Source: a virus. Taken from it: a DNA stretch of 64,000 nucleotides. The notes beneath the pieces were generated by a model. The model saw only the letters and a list, made by a program, of their open reading frames with translations, searched no databases and was not told where the DNA came from. The stretch is taken from positions 38,132-102,131 of the IMG/VR virus record IMGVR_UViG_3300025000_000067; one strand, 5' to 3'. Positions within the stretch are counted from its first letter, which is position 1. Each line of letters starts with the position of its first letter. Both the position numbers and the translations under genes were made by a program. Shown here piece by piece: positions 21,469 to 33,400 of the stretch.

Positions 21469-22749
21469 ATGAGTCAGATTGGAGATACACGAGAGTATAC
21501 AAATATTGATGAGAGTGCCAGCAAGTTGCTTGCTAAGTGTCCACAATGTCAGGTAAAAGCAGTACCGAAGGGAATCAACTCAACGAGTCCGGGGGCACCA
21601 GGTGAAAAGCACTGCCCTAATTGTGGCCAGATCTTTGGCCGGGGAACCTTCCCGACAAAGGTGCTAACAGTTGCTGTAACTGGGACTGCAGGAGCGGTAA
21701 CCATTGCAGTGGATAAGGCTAGGCTGCAAATGTTATCTGAAGTCCTTCCTGCTATTGCTACCGATAAGTCAGTAGCATGGAGTGTAGCAGCTGGGACAGG
21801 AACAGCGTCAATCAGTTCTGGTGGCTTACTGCAGTCACTAACAAACGGCACTGTTACCGTGTTGGCTACAGCTAACGATGTGACTAAGGTATCCGGAAGC
21901 AGGGTAGTCACGCTAAGTAACCAGAGTATCTGGGTACAGAGTTTAGTAGTTACTGGGGCAGGGAATGCCACAACCGTAGAAACAGACAGAGGCACCCTCC
22001 AAATGGCCGTAGCAGTATTACCTGCTAATGCTGCGGATAGTGCTGTAGTCTGGAGTGTTACAGCGGGTACGGGAACCGCTACAATTAGTGCAGAAGGCCT
22101 ACTCTCTGCAGTGTCTAATGGGACTGTAACCGTTGTAGCAACCGCTCATGATGGCTCAGGGGTTATTGGTAGCCGTGTGATCATGTTAAGTAATCAGAGT
22201 ATCTGGGTAGCTAGCCTAGTTGTATCGGGTGCAGCTGGTGCAACAACTATCACAGTAGATGGTGGTACCCTACAGATGGATGTTGCTGCATTGCCTGCTA
22301 ATGCTACAGATGCTTCTGTAACATGGAGTGTAGCAGCTGGAACTGGTACAGCAACGATTAGTGCGGGTGGATTGTTAACCGCAGTAACAGATGGAACAGT
22401 AACCGTCACAGCCACAGCAGACGATGCGGGTGGAGTTACAGATGATCTAGTAATTACGCTCAGTAATCAAATTAAGCTGGTGACTAGCATTGTAGTAACT
22501 GGAGCGGGAAGTGCAGTAATCATTGATGTAAATGATGGCACCCTTCAGATGGCTGCAGCAGTTTTACCTGTTGATGCCGATGATGGTACCTATACATGGT
22601 CCGTAGAGCCGGGAACCGGGGCAGCTGCGATCAGTGATACTGGGTTACTCACTGCGGTAACCAATGGTACAGTGACCGTAAAAGCTACAGCTAATGATAC
22701 CTCAGGTATTGTTGGTGAGAGGATAATTACAATTAGTAATCAAGTATAA
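21469..22749 (+). CDS. Four-repeat bacterial Ig-like (Big2-type) protein, 426 aa
   Basis: Residues 24-62 form a zinc ribbon (CPQCQVKAVPKG ... CPNCGQIF). The rest is four tandem Ig-like repeats of about 88 residues, each with 'ATDKSVAWSVAAGTGTASIS ... GLLQSLTNGTVTVLATANDV ... VTLSNQ'. Big2 domains on phage virions usually project from the surface and may bind cell-surface carbohydrates weakly. The zinc ribbon may anchor the chain. Placement between terminase and portal, with its own promoter and terminator, suggests a decoration protein made in high amounts. There is no signal peptide. Confidence 0.8.
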   Translation: MSQIGDTREYTNIDESASKLLAKCPQCQVKAVPKGINSTSPGAPGEKHCPNCGQIFGRGTFPTKVLTVAVTGTAGAVTIAVDKARLQMLSEVLPAIATDKSVAWSVAAGTGTASISSGGLLQSLTNGTVTVLATANDVTKVSGSRVVTLSNQSIWVQSLVVTGAGNATTVETDRGTLQMAVAVLPANAADSAVVWSVTAGTGTATISAEGLLSAVSNGTVTVVATAHDGSGVIGSRVIMLSNQSIWVASLVVSGAAGATTITVDGGTLQMDVAALPANATDASVTWSVAAGTGTATISAGGLLTAVTDGTVTVTATADDAGGVTDDLVITLSNQIKLVTSIVVTGAGSAVIIDVNDGTLQMAAAVLPVDADDGTYTWSVEPGTGAAAISDTGLLTAVTNGTVTVKATANDTSGIVGERIITISNQV

Positions 22750-22778
22750 GCTAACCACGAGCCCAGGGGGAATTAAAG

Positions 22779-22824
22779 AAAGAGCGGAGGAAGGGGACAA
22801 CCTTCGTCTGCTCTTTTTGTTTTA
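22779..22824 (+). terminator. Rho-independent terminator
   Basis: AAAGAGCGGAGGAAGG (22779-22794) pairs with CCTTCGTCTGCTCTTT (22801-22816), with one wobble and one mismatch, followed by a T-rich run. It isolates the Ig-like gene from the portal gene. Confidence 0.85.
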
Positions 22825-22842
22825 GGTAGAGGAGGTATGGTT

Positions 22843-24645
22843 ATGGATAACATACTAGACATTTGTGCAACAGCCCCAAAAGCTGAAGAGCTTCTGAAGG
22901 CCTTTGCTAGTGGAGAAAAGATAAAGATGGGTAAGCCTAAGTCTGCAATTATTGATCCGTATATGACGACAGGGGCTAACGGCCTAAGACAGAAACCTAC
23001 TGCTGTTCCATACTCTGTGCTTAGACGAATGGCTAAGGTCCCTGCAGTAGCTGCGATCATTAACACAAGACTCAATCAAGTTGCACGGTTCTCTCGACGG
23101 CCACGATTTGAAGGGGATATGGGATTTAAGATCGTACTGAAGGACAGAGAAGCTAAAATGTCAGAGGCCCAGAAAAAACGAGCCTTCGAGCTGGAAGAGT
23201 TCTTCATGACCACAGGTGCCGTGCCTAATGCTAAGCGCAAAGACAACTTTGATAAGTTCATGCGTAAGATTGTACGTGATACCTTGACATTAGATGTTGT
23301 GACCTTTGAAAATGTAGGTAATCGCAAAGGAACCATAGCTGAGATATGGGCTATTGATGGCGCAACGATTGAACTTGTAGCCAGTGATCTAACAGGTGCA
23401 GAGCGGGAAATGCCTGTCTATGAGCCAATGACCCGGGCCGGGCAGTCAATAGCTAAGGACATATCCTATGTGCAGAGGGTTAATGGCCAGATTATTGCGG
23501 AGTTTACAGAAGACGAATTGTGTTTTGCTATTCGCAATCCTCAGACAGATATCAACATGGTGGACTTCGGAATGTCAGAACTTGAAACACTAATAGAGAT
23601 TGTCACAGGAATTATGAATAGCGTCCGGTACAATACAAGCTATTTCAGTGAATCACACCTACCCCAAGGGATACTAGAAATCGTGGGTAGCTATGAAGAC
23701 TCACACTTAGAAGGTTTTAAGAAGCACTGGAAAGCGATGACTAGTGGCGCATCAGGGAAGTGGGCAGTGCCTGTGATGGCCTTAAAAGAAGGAGCAGGGT
23801 TTAAGTTCACAAACTTTAAGGCAAATAATCGGGATATGGAGTTCAATGAGTTCTTAGAGTTTTTGTTCAATATCGCCTGTGCAGTGTATCAGATCGATCC
23901 CAATGAAGTAGGTTTTAAGTCTTGGACCAGTGGTGGCAACGGAGCTATGAAATCGGACAATACAGAAGTCAAGATTGACCAGTCAAAGGATAAAGGATTC
24001 GTCCCGCTCATGCAGTTCTTAGCCAATACCTTCAATTCAGAAGTCGTGGACCGGATTGATGATCAGTTTGCCTTTACATGGATTGGAATTGATGAACAAG
24101 ATGAGGAGCAGAAGTGGGCGCGGTATAAGGAGCAGATTGACTCGGGAGTTGTCGTCGTTGCAGAGATCCGGAAGAAAGAAGACATGGATGAACTGTTGGA
24201 TGAGGAAGGTAAACCCGCTCAATGGACAACAGCACCTGGTAACCCCACCCTAATTCAGGTGTTTATGGCTGAAGTCAATGCTAAGATGGCAGAAGAACAG
24301 CAAGCACAGCAACAACAGCAGGGTGCTATCGACGGAGCACAGGAGAAGATGACTGCTGATGATACCCATAGTAAGGCTTTAGAAGTCATGGATAAGCAAC
24401 ACCAGCAGGGATTAGAAGCTAAGAAGTTGGATCAAGAACATCAAGTTAACCTAGAGAAAATCAAGCATAAACAAGGTCTTGAAGGTAAACAGCTTGACCA
24501 AAAGCATCAGACAAATATTGAACAGATGAAAGCAAAAGCACAGGCTAAGAAGCCACCGCTTAAGAAATCTCTTATAGATTCTTCCGAAGTATTAGATTCC
24601 GAAGAGGACGAGCTGCAGGTATCAATTGAGTGGGGAGATTACTAA
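22843..24645 (+). CDS. Portal protein, 600 aa
   Basis: ATG 22843 is 7 bases after AGAGGAGG; an earlier ATG (22837) is too close. The sequence has typical portal features: RMAKVPAVAAIINTRLNQVA near the N-terminus, FAIRNPQTDINMVDFGMSEL in the stem/wing region, and CAVYQIDPNEVGF late in the core. The C-terminal 100 residues are Gln-rich and coiled-coil (EVMDKQHQQGLEAKKLD, repeated). LLKAFASGE near residue 15 and LKKSLIDSSE near the end match the proposed protease motif, so both ends may be trimmed. The portal forms the ring through which DNA is packaged. Confidence 0.88.
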   Translation: MDNILDICATAPKAEELLKAFASGEKIKMGKPKSAIIDPYMTTGANGLRQKPTAVPYSVLRRMAKVPAVAAIINTRLNQVARFSRRPRFEGDMGFKIVLKDREAKMSEAQKKRAFELEEFFMTTGAVPNAKRKDNFDKFMRKIVRDTLTLDVVTFENVGNRKGTIAEIWAIDGATIELVASDLTGAEREMPVYEPMTRAGQSIAKDISYVQRVNGQIIAEFTEDELCFAIRNPQTDINMVDFGMSELETLIEIVTGIMNSVRYNTSYFSESHLPQGILEIVGSYEDSHLEGFKKHWKAMTSGASGKWAVPVMALKEGAGFKFTNFKANNRDMEFNEFLEFLFNIACAVYQIDPNEVGFKSWTSGGNGAMKSDNTEVKIDQSKDKGFVPLMQFLANTFNSEVVDRIDDQFAFTWIGIDEQDEEQKWARYKEQIDSGVVVVAEIRKKEDMDELLDEEGKPAQWTTAPGNPTLIQVFMAEVNAKMAEEQQAQQQQQGAIDGAQEKMTADDTHSKALEVMDKQHQQGLEAKKLDQEHQVNLEKIKHKQGLEGKQLDQKHQTNIEQMKAKAQAKKPPLKKSLIDSSEVLDSEEDELQVSIEWGDY

Positions 24646-24661
24646 AAAGGGGACGGTGTAA

Positions 24662-25021
24662 ATGACTAAGTCTAGATTAAGGCACTGCAAGGATGGCGTT
24701 CAAGAATATGATCTTCTGTGGCTCTGGTGCCCAGGGTGTAACGAGTACCATGCAGTTAAAGTTAACACTTCAAATGGTTGGAATTGGAATGGAAGTCAAG
24801 AAAAACCGACAGTTACACCTTCAATACTAGTGCGAGGTACAAAACCAATAAGTGATGAAGAAGCTAAGAGAATCCTGAATGGTGAGCATATTGAGTCAAT
24901 TCCACTGGTATGTCATAGTTTTGTAACAGACGGTAGAATACAGTTTCTTAGTGATTCAACTCATGTGTTAGCAGGCCAAACAGTGGATTTACCTGAATTG
25001 GACGAAAATGATATTGATTAG
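24662..25021 (+). CDS. DUF6527-type zinc-binding-like protein, 119 aa
   Basis: WCPGCNEYHAVKV, WNWNGSQEKPTVTPSILV and CHSFVTDGRIQFLSDSTHVLAGQTV are the signature of DUF6527 phage proteins. Cys/His residues suggest a metal site. Function is unknown; it is often found among phage structural or accessory genes. It is inserted between portal and MuF genes. Confidence 0.75.
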   Translation: MTKSRLRHCKDGVQEYDLLWLWCPGCNEYHAVKVNTSNGWNWNGSQEKPTVTPSILVRGTKPISDEEAKRILNGEHIESIPLVCHSFVTDGRIQFLSDSTHVLAGQTVDLPELDENDID

Positions 25022-25044
25022 AGGAGTTGAGGAGGTTGAAGCAA

Positions 25045-26295
25045 TTGAATATCGTACTTCCGAAGACTCTGCAGGCATTGTCAAATGATCATAAGCTTCA
25101 GATAGTCTCTGAACTATCTAAGGCCCTAGATATTAAAAGCCCTAAGGCCTCGGGATTAGAACGCACAGTGTGGACCACGAACGATGAGCAGTTACTCGGT
25201 GAAGCTGAGGATGAACTTTATGAAATACTAGTGGGTCCAGCTCTAGAGAATATGGCTGAGCTCATAGCAGCCTTGGAGCGAAGTGATGAGCCAATACAAC
25301 TACAGAAGGCCTTCAGTCCAGAATACTTAACCTATGAAGATCAATTGTTTAAGGCCTTGGACAATGGTAAGCACAAGTTAAGTGATCTTATCAACCTATC
25401 GAAGACTAAGCGCAATGCTTTTACTAAGCTACTGCAGGAGGGTAGTGAGTGGACAAAAGCTAAGCTTAAGCAAATTGACGATATCATGAAACAAAAGTTA
25501 CCGGACTATGCAAAGTTAGCTGAGCAGTTTGCAGTAAGAGCAGCGTTTATAGCTAAGATCCGGAGTCATGCAGACACTGAGATGTTGAGCACTGTAGGCG
25601 CTTTTGTAGACCGCTTTCCCTCAACGATTAAAGAGGCAGAGCATGAAGGGTTAGTTCTAACTCTTAAAGAGCAGGAGAGGGCTAAGGCAGAAGGTCGAAC
25701 AGTGAAGATCCTTCCTCTACAACCCCAAGAACTTAGGGCAGTAGAACATGCAAATTTACGAGCGGGCGATAAGCTGACAGAGATAAGTGATCGCCACCGA
25801 GCAGGTGTCCGGCAATTAGTGATCCGAGCACAGAATGAGCGCTGGGGTGCTCAGAAGTTAGCTCAAGCCCTCTTTGATGCTTTTGGGGAGCAGAACAGAG
25901 ATTGGAGAAGAGTTAGCCTCACAGAAATATCCATGGCAAGTAATGACGCGTTTTTAGCAGGCTGTTCAGAAGGGGATACAGTGTGGGTTCCACCTGTTGA
26001 GGGTAGTTGCGAACACTGTAAAAAACTTATTGAAGGCAAGACCTTCATAGTGACCTCAGACCCGGGAGCTGACCCTCAGAAGTACATATGGGTAGGCAAG
26101 AGTAACTATGGCCGGACGGTTAAGGAGTGGATACCCTGTGTTCCCTTGCACGTTCAATGTCGGCACCGTTTCCACGCCGTGTCTCGATTCTACAAAGTAG
26201 ACCAAGACGGGAAACCTAAGCTTAAGACCACTGTAGAGCTTATTCAGGAGGAAAGGCTTAAAAGGGGCCTTGGTCCAGATTTGAATTTAAAGTAG
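25045..26295 (+). CDS. MuF-like head morphogenesis protein, 416 aa
   Basis: I choose TTG 25045, 9 bases after AGGAGG (25030-25035); earlier in-frame TTG codons overlap the ribosome site. The C-terminal third is the Mu gpF domain: a helix-rich lead-in (LTEISMASNDAFLAG), a Cys pair GSCEHCKKLIEGKTF, and VPLHVQCRHRF near the end. MuF proteins join the portal and are injected or help head assembly. LQKAFSPEYL (near residue 90) fits the proposed protease motif. The 3' end is overlapped by 38 bases by the minus-strand endonuclease gene. Confidence 0.82.
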   Translation: MNIVLPKTLQALSNDHKLQIVSELSKALDIKSPKASGLERTVWTTNDEQLLGEAEDELYEILVGPALENMAELIAALERSDEPIQLQKAFSPEYLTYEDQLFKALDNGKHKLSDLINLSKTKRNAFTKLLQEGSEWTKAKLKQIDDIMKQKLPDYAKLAEQFAVRAAFIAKIRSHADTEMLSTVGAFVDRFPSTIKEAEHEGLVLTLKEQERAKAEGRTVKILPLQPQELRAVEHANLRAGDKLTEISDRHRAGVRQLVIRAQNERWGAQKLAQALFDAFGEQNRDWRRVSLTEISMASNDAFLAGCSEGDTVWVPPVEGSCEHCKKLIEGKTFIVTSDPGADPQKYIWVGKSNYGRTVKEWIPCVPLHVQCRHRFHAVSRFYKVDQDGKPKLKTTVELIQEERLKRGLGPDLNLK

Positions 26296-27097
26296 CTTTT
26301 AATACTTGTATCAATTCTAAGGACCTACGTTTATAACTTTGTGGATATTCAGTAATAACTCTTTTACTTTTCCAACCGTTGCTAGTTACTCTGTATAGAG
26401 TCCACCCCTGTTCAAATAAAAAGGCTTCTTTCTTTGCATCCTGTAGTTGTTTACGCTCAGAAGAGTGCCACCCACCACCATCTATCTCAATAGCTATCTT
26501 ATTTTCTGGGAAAGCAAAGTCTAAATTAAATATATTAAGAGCATAGTTATGTCTGAAGCCTGTGATGTTAGCCTCAAGTAGCCATTTAGCAAACCATAGT
26601 TCCCATTTAGACATTGGTTGGTGCTCGACGCTCAGGGCACGTTTCTCTAAGTCAGCTTTACTACGTTTGGAGCCACGCACCGCAGCATGTGCTTTAGCTG
26701 TTATAGCAAGATTTTCCTCTTTAGTTGAATTGGCAAAGCGAATTAAGTTAGCCTCTGAGCCACTACGAGTTGGTACACCAAGTCTTTTACACCAATCGAA
26801 TAGTGCAGGGGTAGAAACACTGTACTCACGTTCAAGTGCTTCAATAGATTTATTCTCTACCCATATTTTTTGATTTAGAAGGTCTTTAAGTTGGGGATCA
26901 GTTAGATGCCTAAATATTTTTCTTACCATAGGTAACGGAACACTAAATTTCTTGAGCCAGTTTAGCACCATTGTTCGTGATACGTCTAAGTCATCCATAA
27001 TCATTGTTACTGTCTTAAATTCAATCTCTACCTTGTATCTTAGTAATTCAGCCAGTTCATCATCAGAAAGATGTTTTAATTTCCATCGTACAGCCAT
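26258..27097 (-). CDS. Free-standing Vsr/DUF559-type endonuclease, probable homing endonuclease
   Basis: Minus-strand gene; the start at 27097 is preceded by AAGGGGG. The C-terminal domain (about residues 160-260) holds KWELWFAKWLLEAN, a first acidic residue in NLDFAFP, the core EIDGGGWHSSERKQLQDAKK and FEQGWTLYRV, the pattern of PD-(D/E)xK/Vsr-like endonucleases. The N-terminal half has two similar helix-turn-helix units (LDVSRTMVLNWLKKF and YSVSTPALFDWCKRLGV), giving sequence recognition. Such proteins cut an allele lacking the insertion and copy themselves. The antisense orientation between MuF and the next late gene marks it as an invader. Confidence 0.78.
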   Translation of the reverse strand: MAVRWKLKHLSDDELAELLRYKVEIEFKTVTMIMDDLDVSRTMVLNWLKKFSVPLPMVRKIFRHLTDPQLKDLLNQKIWVENKSIEALEREYSVSTPALFDWCKRLGVPTRSGSEANLIRFANSTKEENLAITAKAHAAVRGSKRSKADLEKRALSVEHQPMSKWELWFAKWLLEANITGFRHNYALNIFNLDFAFPENKIAIEIDGGGWHSSERKQLQDAKKEAFLFEQGWTLYRVTSNGWKSKRVITEYPQSYKRRSLELIQVLKATLNSNLDQGPF

Positions 27098-27185
27098 TAG
27101 TAATTCCCCCTTGTATAATGTAGTCATAGACATTATACTGCAATCACAGGTAATACACAATTAGTAAAAGAGGAGCTGGCAAAGA

Positions 27186-27440
27186 ATGAAAAAACCTATT
27201 GATACGCAGTTCGTTGCTCAAACCATCGAACGACTGGTAAGGGGCACAGGTTACCCGGTAACCGCTCAAGTTCTGAAGTCCATTGATGTTGACCGGGAGC
27301 AGCTTAGGCATATGGAGCGGAAAGGCCTAGTGAAGTCCTTAGAATTACACTGCAGAGGTCAAATGACTAAGGCCTACTACACAGAAAACATGTGGCCATC
27401 AAAGATATCAGTAAAAGAACCGGAGGTAGCTGAAGTATAG
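27186..27440 (+). CDS. Winged-helix-like small protein, 84 aa
   Basis: GYPVTAQVLKSIDVDREQLRHMERKGLVKSL followed by a two-strand wing (CRGQMTKAYY) resembles a winged helix DNA-binding domain. It starts 22 bases after the endonuclease promoter region, with GAGGAG, and ends 11 bases before the polyvalent protein gene. It may bind DNA in the head or regulate late genes. Confidence 0.5.
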   Translation: MKKPIDTQFVAQTIERLVRGTGYPVTAQVLKSIDVDREQLRHMERKGLVKSLELHCRGQMTKAYYTENMWPSKISVKEPEVAEV

Positions 27441-27451
27441 GAGGGACGAGC

Positions 27452-30400
27452 ATGGAAATACTCAACTTAAAAGACCTAAATATTATAAAGGGGTATTTTA
27501 AGCAAGAACTTCACCCAAGAGCAAGAGATGGTAAGTTTGCTAAAAAGCATGAGGGTATTGTCTCTCCAGTTGTTAGAGAGGAGCCTAAAAAGGCCTCTAA
27601 GACAAGTGCAAAGGCAAAACCTAAGGCAAGTACACCAAAAAAGGATACCAAGAGCAAGACTACCCCAAAAAAGACCGCTCCTAAGAAACCTGATCCAGCA
27701 GTTAAGGTACCAGACAAGAAAACTGCAGCTAAAAAGGTAGCTAAGCCAAAAGAAGCTAAGAAATTCTATAGGTATAGCCCCGGTGCAAGCAGCTTTATAG
27801 AGGCAGTAGGGGCTAAGGAAGTCAAGTTAAAGGCTGTTAAAGGATCATTTTTCATGGAGCACCCGGACCCTGAACATCCCGAGGACACGTATATCTATGA
27901 GACTACAACAGGGACTAGGATAATTTCGTGCTTCACTGGAGAAAAAGATGCTATAAAAATGGCAGAGTCTAGGCTCAAGGGCTGGGGACAGGAATATTTT
28001 GAGGATAGGATGTCTACAAATAAAATGGCCCGTGGTCTAGCACCAGGGCATGAGAATCCTAAGAAAGTAGCTAAACCTGCAGCTAAAACTAAGGAAGCAA
28101 CAGCGCCTAAGATGCCCCCGGTAGTTGATGATCTAGTTAAGAAAAGAGTACCAAGGCCTAAGGTTGTTTTGCTACCTAAGACTAGTGATTCAGAGTTTAG
28201 TGACTTAGCTCCTGACTTCCAAAACAAAGGGCGTGTAAGAGTTATTGCACGTCGAGTAGGTAGTTACGCTGTGCCTAATATGCAGGTAAATAGTCGTGAA
28301 GATGTGGCCCAAGTTTTTGCAGATTTAACCGACTCAGATCGTGAAAAGAGCTATGTGCTGGGAACTAAAAATGGGGAAGTCGTGGGCATCCACTGCGCTC
28401 ACATAGGTAATGTTGATTCAAGTATTATTGACCCTAAGGACATGATGAAAGTACCGCTCCTATCTGGTGCAGATACAGTTTACCTAATCCATAATCACCC
28501 AACAGGAGATAGTACCCCGAGTCAACCGGATGTGGCAGTTACTGAGCGCTTTAGGGATGTAGCAGATCACATGGGTATGCGGTTCGGTGGTCACGTTGTT
28601 ATAGGTGACAATGAGTACACAGCTCTAAATGGTAATGGAAGTATCGTTGAATTCAACAAAAATATGGATCGTTCTAAAATCATGAGAACTGAGCAGGCAC
28701 CTATCTATGAAACCTATCAAGAGAAAGATGCCAGTGTACCTGGGCCTAGGATGAATGGTGTAGATGATGTAAAAGACTACATCAAAAATAATCTTAGTAT
28801 CCATGATGCTGATAAGGCCATTTATATTATTGGAGTTGATACCAAAAATGGTATCACCCATGCTGAGCCCCTTGATGTAACTTTATCACCTAATAAGCTT
28901 CGGAAGAAAGCACTTGAGAGTCTTATTAAAGCAAATAGTAAAAGCTTTTTTATGTACACGGGTTTTGGGTCAAGTGAAGTTATGCATAATGCAGGGATAC
29001 AAGATGCCTCTAAAACTCTAGGTATCCAGCTCTACGATGTCATTGTTCCTAATACCAATAGCCGGCAGGATATTGATGCTGGGCACTGGACCTTTCGCTC
29101 CTATGCTGAGAGAAGCATAATGAACCTTGTTAAAGGACTCTATATTGATCTTCAGAAGGCCCTTGCACCAGGCAAAGTAACCAAGACGCAGGCAAAAGCT
29201 CTGCACAAGGAACTTCCACCTGGAGGAGTATGGCGTTCGATGAATGGGCATCATATTTACATCCTCAATGGTAAGGTATTGGCCGGGGCTATCCCGGGGG
29301 TAAAGAGTGCTAAGAAAGCAACGAAGGCCCATTTAGCAGAACATCAGGAAACCATAGACAAAGAAGCTAAGGCTGCTGCTAAGCTTAAGAAGCTTAAAGC
29401 AAGAAGAGATCCAGCAGGCCTAGAGGGTAAGAAGCCTACAACTAAAACGGGGAAAGAGGCTATTGAAGATACACTCAAAGAAGTTAACAATAAAGAATCC
29501 TCGACAAAACGAACCAAGGTAACCCCTGAGTTTATGGCAAAGCAAAAGGAAGCCGTGGATGCGCTTGCTAAGAAACCAAAGCCTAAGAGCAAGAAAGCAA
29601 CGCTTGAGGAGCAGCAGGCTGAAGCTAAGAAGATGCTTGAGCCTACCACTAAACCTAAAGATAAAGCAAAAGAGATTTTAAACTCTAAAAACGATAAACA
29701 AGATAAGATTATTCAGGCAGCTTCTGAGCTTACAGAAGCTAAACGGGCGACAGATAAGGTTATTAAACGCAAAGGTGTTAATGATATCCGAACCGAAAAA
29801 CAAGCCAACAATGAAACAGCTTACGATGTGGGGGCTAAGATCGGTGGAGCTCGTAAAGATGTCGCAGTTTTTGATGCGTTTCTGAAGAGCTTAAGTGGGC
29901 AAAGCTTAGGGGATGTGGAAAAGATGTCTCCTGAACAGGCGCAGAAGTTGTGTGTTAAGAAGAATCTTCTAAAGCCTGTAGACTTTGAAGCAGATTATAA
30001 ACGAGGCGTGGACATAAATGTAGCTATCACAAAACAGCTTATTTATGATCGTATAACCCCTAAGCCTAGCGATGATACCCCTGAAGCAAGGGCAGGATAT
30101 CTACATGCTATTAAAGAACTACAACGGCAGCTAGAACCTGTTACATCATGGGATGAGTTTAAGAAAGCAACTCGTAACCTAGGAGACTGGATGAAGGCTG
30201 AAACGCCTAAGAATATGGGTGACCAGCAACGCTACTTAGAATATGCCCAAAAACAGTATGAAAAAGAACCAACTGAAGATGACCTAAAGGAAAGGGTCTA
30301 TACACCAGGATCAGATGTAAAATGGGTAACACTTACGCGTGATGAGTGGAAGAAGAAAAAGCTGGATAGGGTAAATGATGTCAAGCGAGACATTGAATTT

Positions 30401-33400
30401 GCTAAAAAAACTGCACAAAGCCCATATGCACCGCTCGGAGAGAAGTTAACGAACTTCTTTACAAATTACGAGAGTCGTGATCGGACTATGCAGACGGTAG
30501 CTAGTAAAAATATGACATGGGATAAATACATCTCTAAGCAAAAAGAAGCTTCGGAAGCACATAAAGAGGAAAAAGGAGCGAAGACTAAGACTAAGTGGGA
30601 AAAGATGATGCCTGCTAAGATTCAGCGCTCAGGTGGACGTGATACTAAGGTTCAAAAACCTGAAGAAATGGTAAAAACTTTCGGCTTTAAGGGGATAGAA
30701 TTTGGTAACTGGGTTGACGATAAGAGCGGAAACTTTCACCTAGTCAAGTGTGCTGAAGCCTTTCATGACCTAGCGGATATTCTAGGTCTTCAGGACAAAG
30801 ATGTGTCGATGAATGGTAGGTTATCTATGGCTTTTGGTGCCCGGGGTAAGGGTAAAGCCTTAGCTCACTATGAGGCTTTAAGTAAGGCTATAAATATTAC
30901 TAAAGAAGGCGGGGCCGGGTCCTTAGCCCACGAGTGGGGCCATGCCATGGATAATATTCTCTATCAGGAGAGCGCAGGCAGAAATTCAACGAATCTAGCT
31001 TCTGAAGGTATGGGAGACGTAGGGGATAAGCGAATCAAAGCGTCTTACGAAGTCCTTATGGATGCTATTCTTAAAGGCGATGGCTCAGGGATTGAATACG
31101 TTGACAATAAAGACAATGATTACTATAGCTATTATCCTAAGCGAAGACAGGCAGTAGCCGATTTAGGAATAGCAGGAGCTGTACTCAAATACAGCAAAGA
31201 GCTAGACTCTGCGCGTGATAGGGCATTGTCCAGTACAGAAGACTGGGCACAACGCTATAATTATGATAAAGCTAAGAAAGAAAAAGAAATCAAAAAGATT
31301 TTACGAAAACACACCACGGATAAGAACGCTATGGTTCAGGAAATGGCCTATCACCATAAAAAACTAACAGGCGAAGTACTAGACAAGATACCCGTACCAA
31401 ATGGTATGTCCCAATTTTACACAGATTCTAAGAATGTAGGCGGGGATACTGATTACTGGATTAGTAACTGTGAACTCTTTGCACGGGCCTTTGAAACCTA
31501 TGTTGAGAGCAAGATGAGGACAGGAAAGATCAAAAACGATTACCTAGTGCATGGGTCTTGGTATGATACAAAGTCTACACCATACCCAAAAGGTAAAGAA
31601 CGTGATGCTATCAATGGTGCATTTGATGAGCTTATGAAGAACGTTAGAAACTCAGGAGCCATTCAGAAAGGCCTATCCTTCGATCTTCAGAAGGGCATTA
31701 TTGGACGAAGTGACCTACAAAGACCCGTAATACCTATTACCCGAAGTGCATACAACGTAGCGAATACAGAAGGTATACTTTATATCCCTACCAACCGTTT
31801 GCAGACCCCTTTTCAGACAGACAAAGCTCTTGACTTCGATAAGGTCAGATCCAATGTAACCCGGATGGAAAATGGTGAAAACATTGACCCTATCATCATT
31901 GGCTGGAACTATGAGGTCCATGATGGCCATCACAAGCTTGAGGCAAGTAAAATACAAGGCTATACCCACTGCCCATGTATCATTGGTGAATTCAACGGCA
32001 TCGACAAGCAGAGGCTTTTTGAAGAGTACTCGGAGCTATGGAAATCCTTTAGGGAAGACTACGCTGAACCCAAAAAGTATAAAACTAGATCTTTAAAGAC
32101 AGACATCGAAACCACGGACCTAGACGGTGAAAAGAAAGCCATTATTGATTACTCCGAGCGCCTGAAGCAGATCAAAGACCCTAGGATCCGGAAGATCCTT
32201 GTAGAGATTATTGCCGATGAGAAGAACCATAAGCATAACCTTGCACAAGTACTATCATATCTTAATGGTGATAAGACCGCTCTTAACAGCAATAAGCTTC
32301 AGAAGTCCTTGGTCTACTTACCAGAGGTAGACACTGGGCTAAGCGCCTTTCCCTATGATAATGCATCGGGGATTATGTTCCGTGGTATTGGCCAAAAAGA
32401 GTATGACTTCATTCAGAAGTCTGGGTACATCCAGACCAAGGGTAAAGGAAACGATGCAGACCAAGAGAATGTTGTTACCTGCTTCAGTACCCTCTTCAGT
32501 CAAGCAGAAGGTTATGCTAGAAGTAACTATGATCTATACAACGAGACAATGGCCTATGTTTTAGTTGTAGAATACAGGGGAGTAGAAAATGAGCTAGGTG
32601 AAATAGAAGTTCTAGAGAAGACACCTGCTAGCTCCATCTTTGGTGTGATTCCAGTTCCTAAGACTCCAGTAATGAAAGGACTCTACATTGACTTAAAAAA
32701 GTCGATAACCCGCTCAGAGGCTAAGAAAGTACACAAAGACCTTCCTGAAGGTGGTGTCTGGCGTACACTCATGGGCCACCACGTCTACATCAAAGACGGT
32801 AAGATCTTAGCGGGATCAGTACCCGGGGTCAAAGGTGTAAAGAAGGCGACTAAGGAGCATCTAGCAGGGCATCAGAAGACCATTGATAAAGAGGCTAAGA
32901 AGGCTGTACCAAAGGCTAATGAAGTTAAGGGATTAGTACAAAGAGAAGTGGGGCAATTAGATAGGGGTATGACCGCACTAGCTAAGGGGAAGAAATTAAG
33001 GGCTAAGCTAGGAGATATTCATAGTTCAGAGGATACGTATAATGCCTATGCACGAAAAGTAAGTGAATACAAGGATAGGCTAGGAACTGACCCTCACAAG
33101 CTAACTTATGGTGACTTTTATAGTACTGCTAGAGAGTATCAAGGTTTTATAGGCAGTGATGAAATGCCCCTTAATGCTCTAGCCAAGATGAACAGATTAC
33201 CTAATAATGGGCTAAGGCGTGAGCTAGAACTGCACTATAACTTTGTTAAAAGGGCACTGGAGGAAGGAAAAGAAGTTCCTCCTGAAGTACTCAAAGATTA
33301 CCCTGAATTAGTTAGCGTCCATAAATCTGAAAAGCCTGTGTATGATAAGGCTAAGGGGGAAGGAACCTCCAAAACAAAAGGAGTGGACGCTAAGATGGGT

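Noticed and set aside
21549-21995. Open reading frame of 148 codons on the minus strand opposite the Ig-like gene
   Set aside because: It mirrors a low-complexity Ala/Thr/Val-rich repeat gene, has no ribosome site, and yields a repetitive Pro/Ala/Val sequence; it is a shadow frame.
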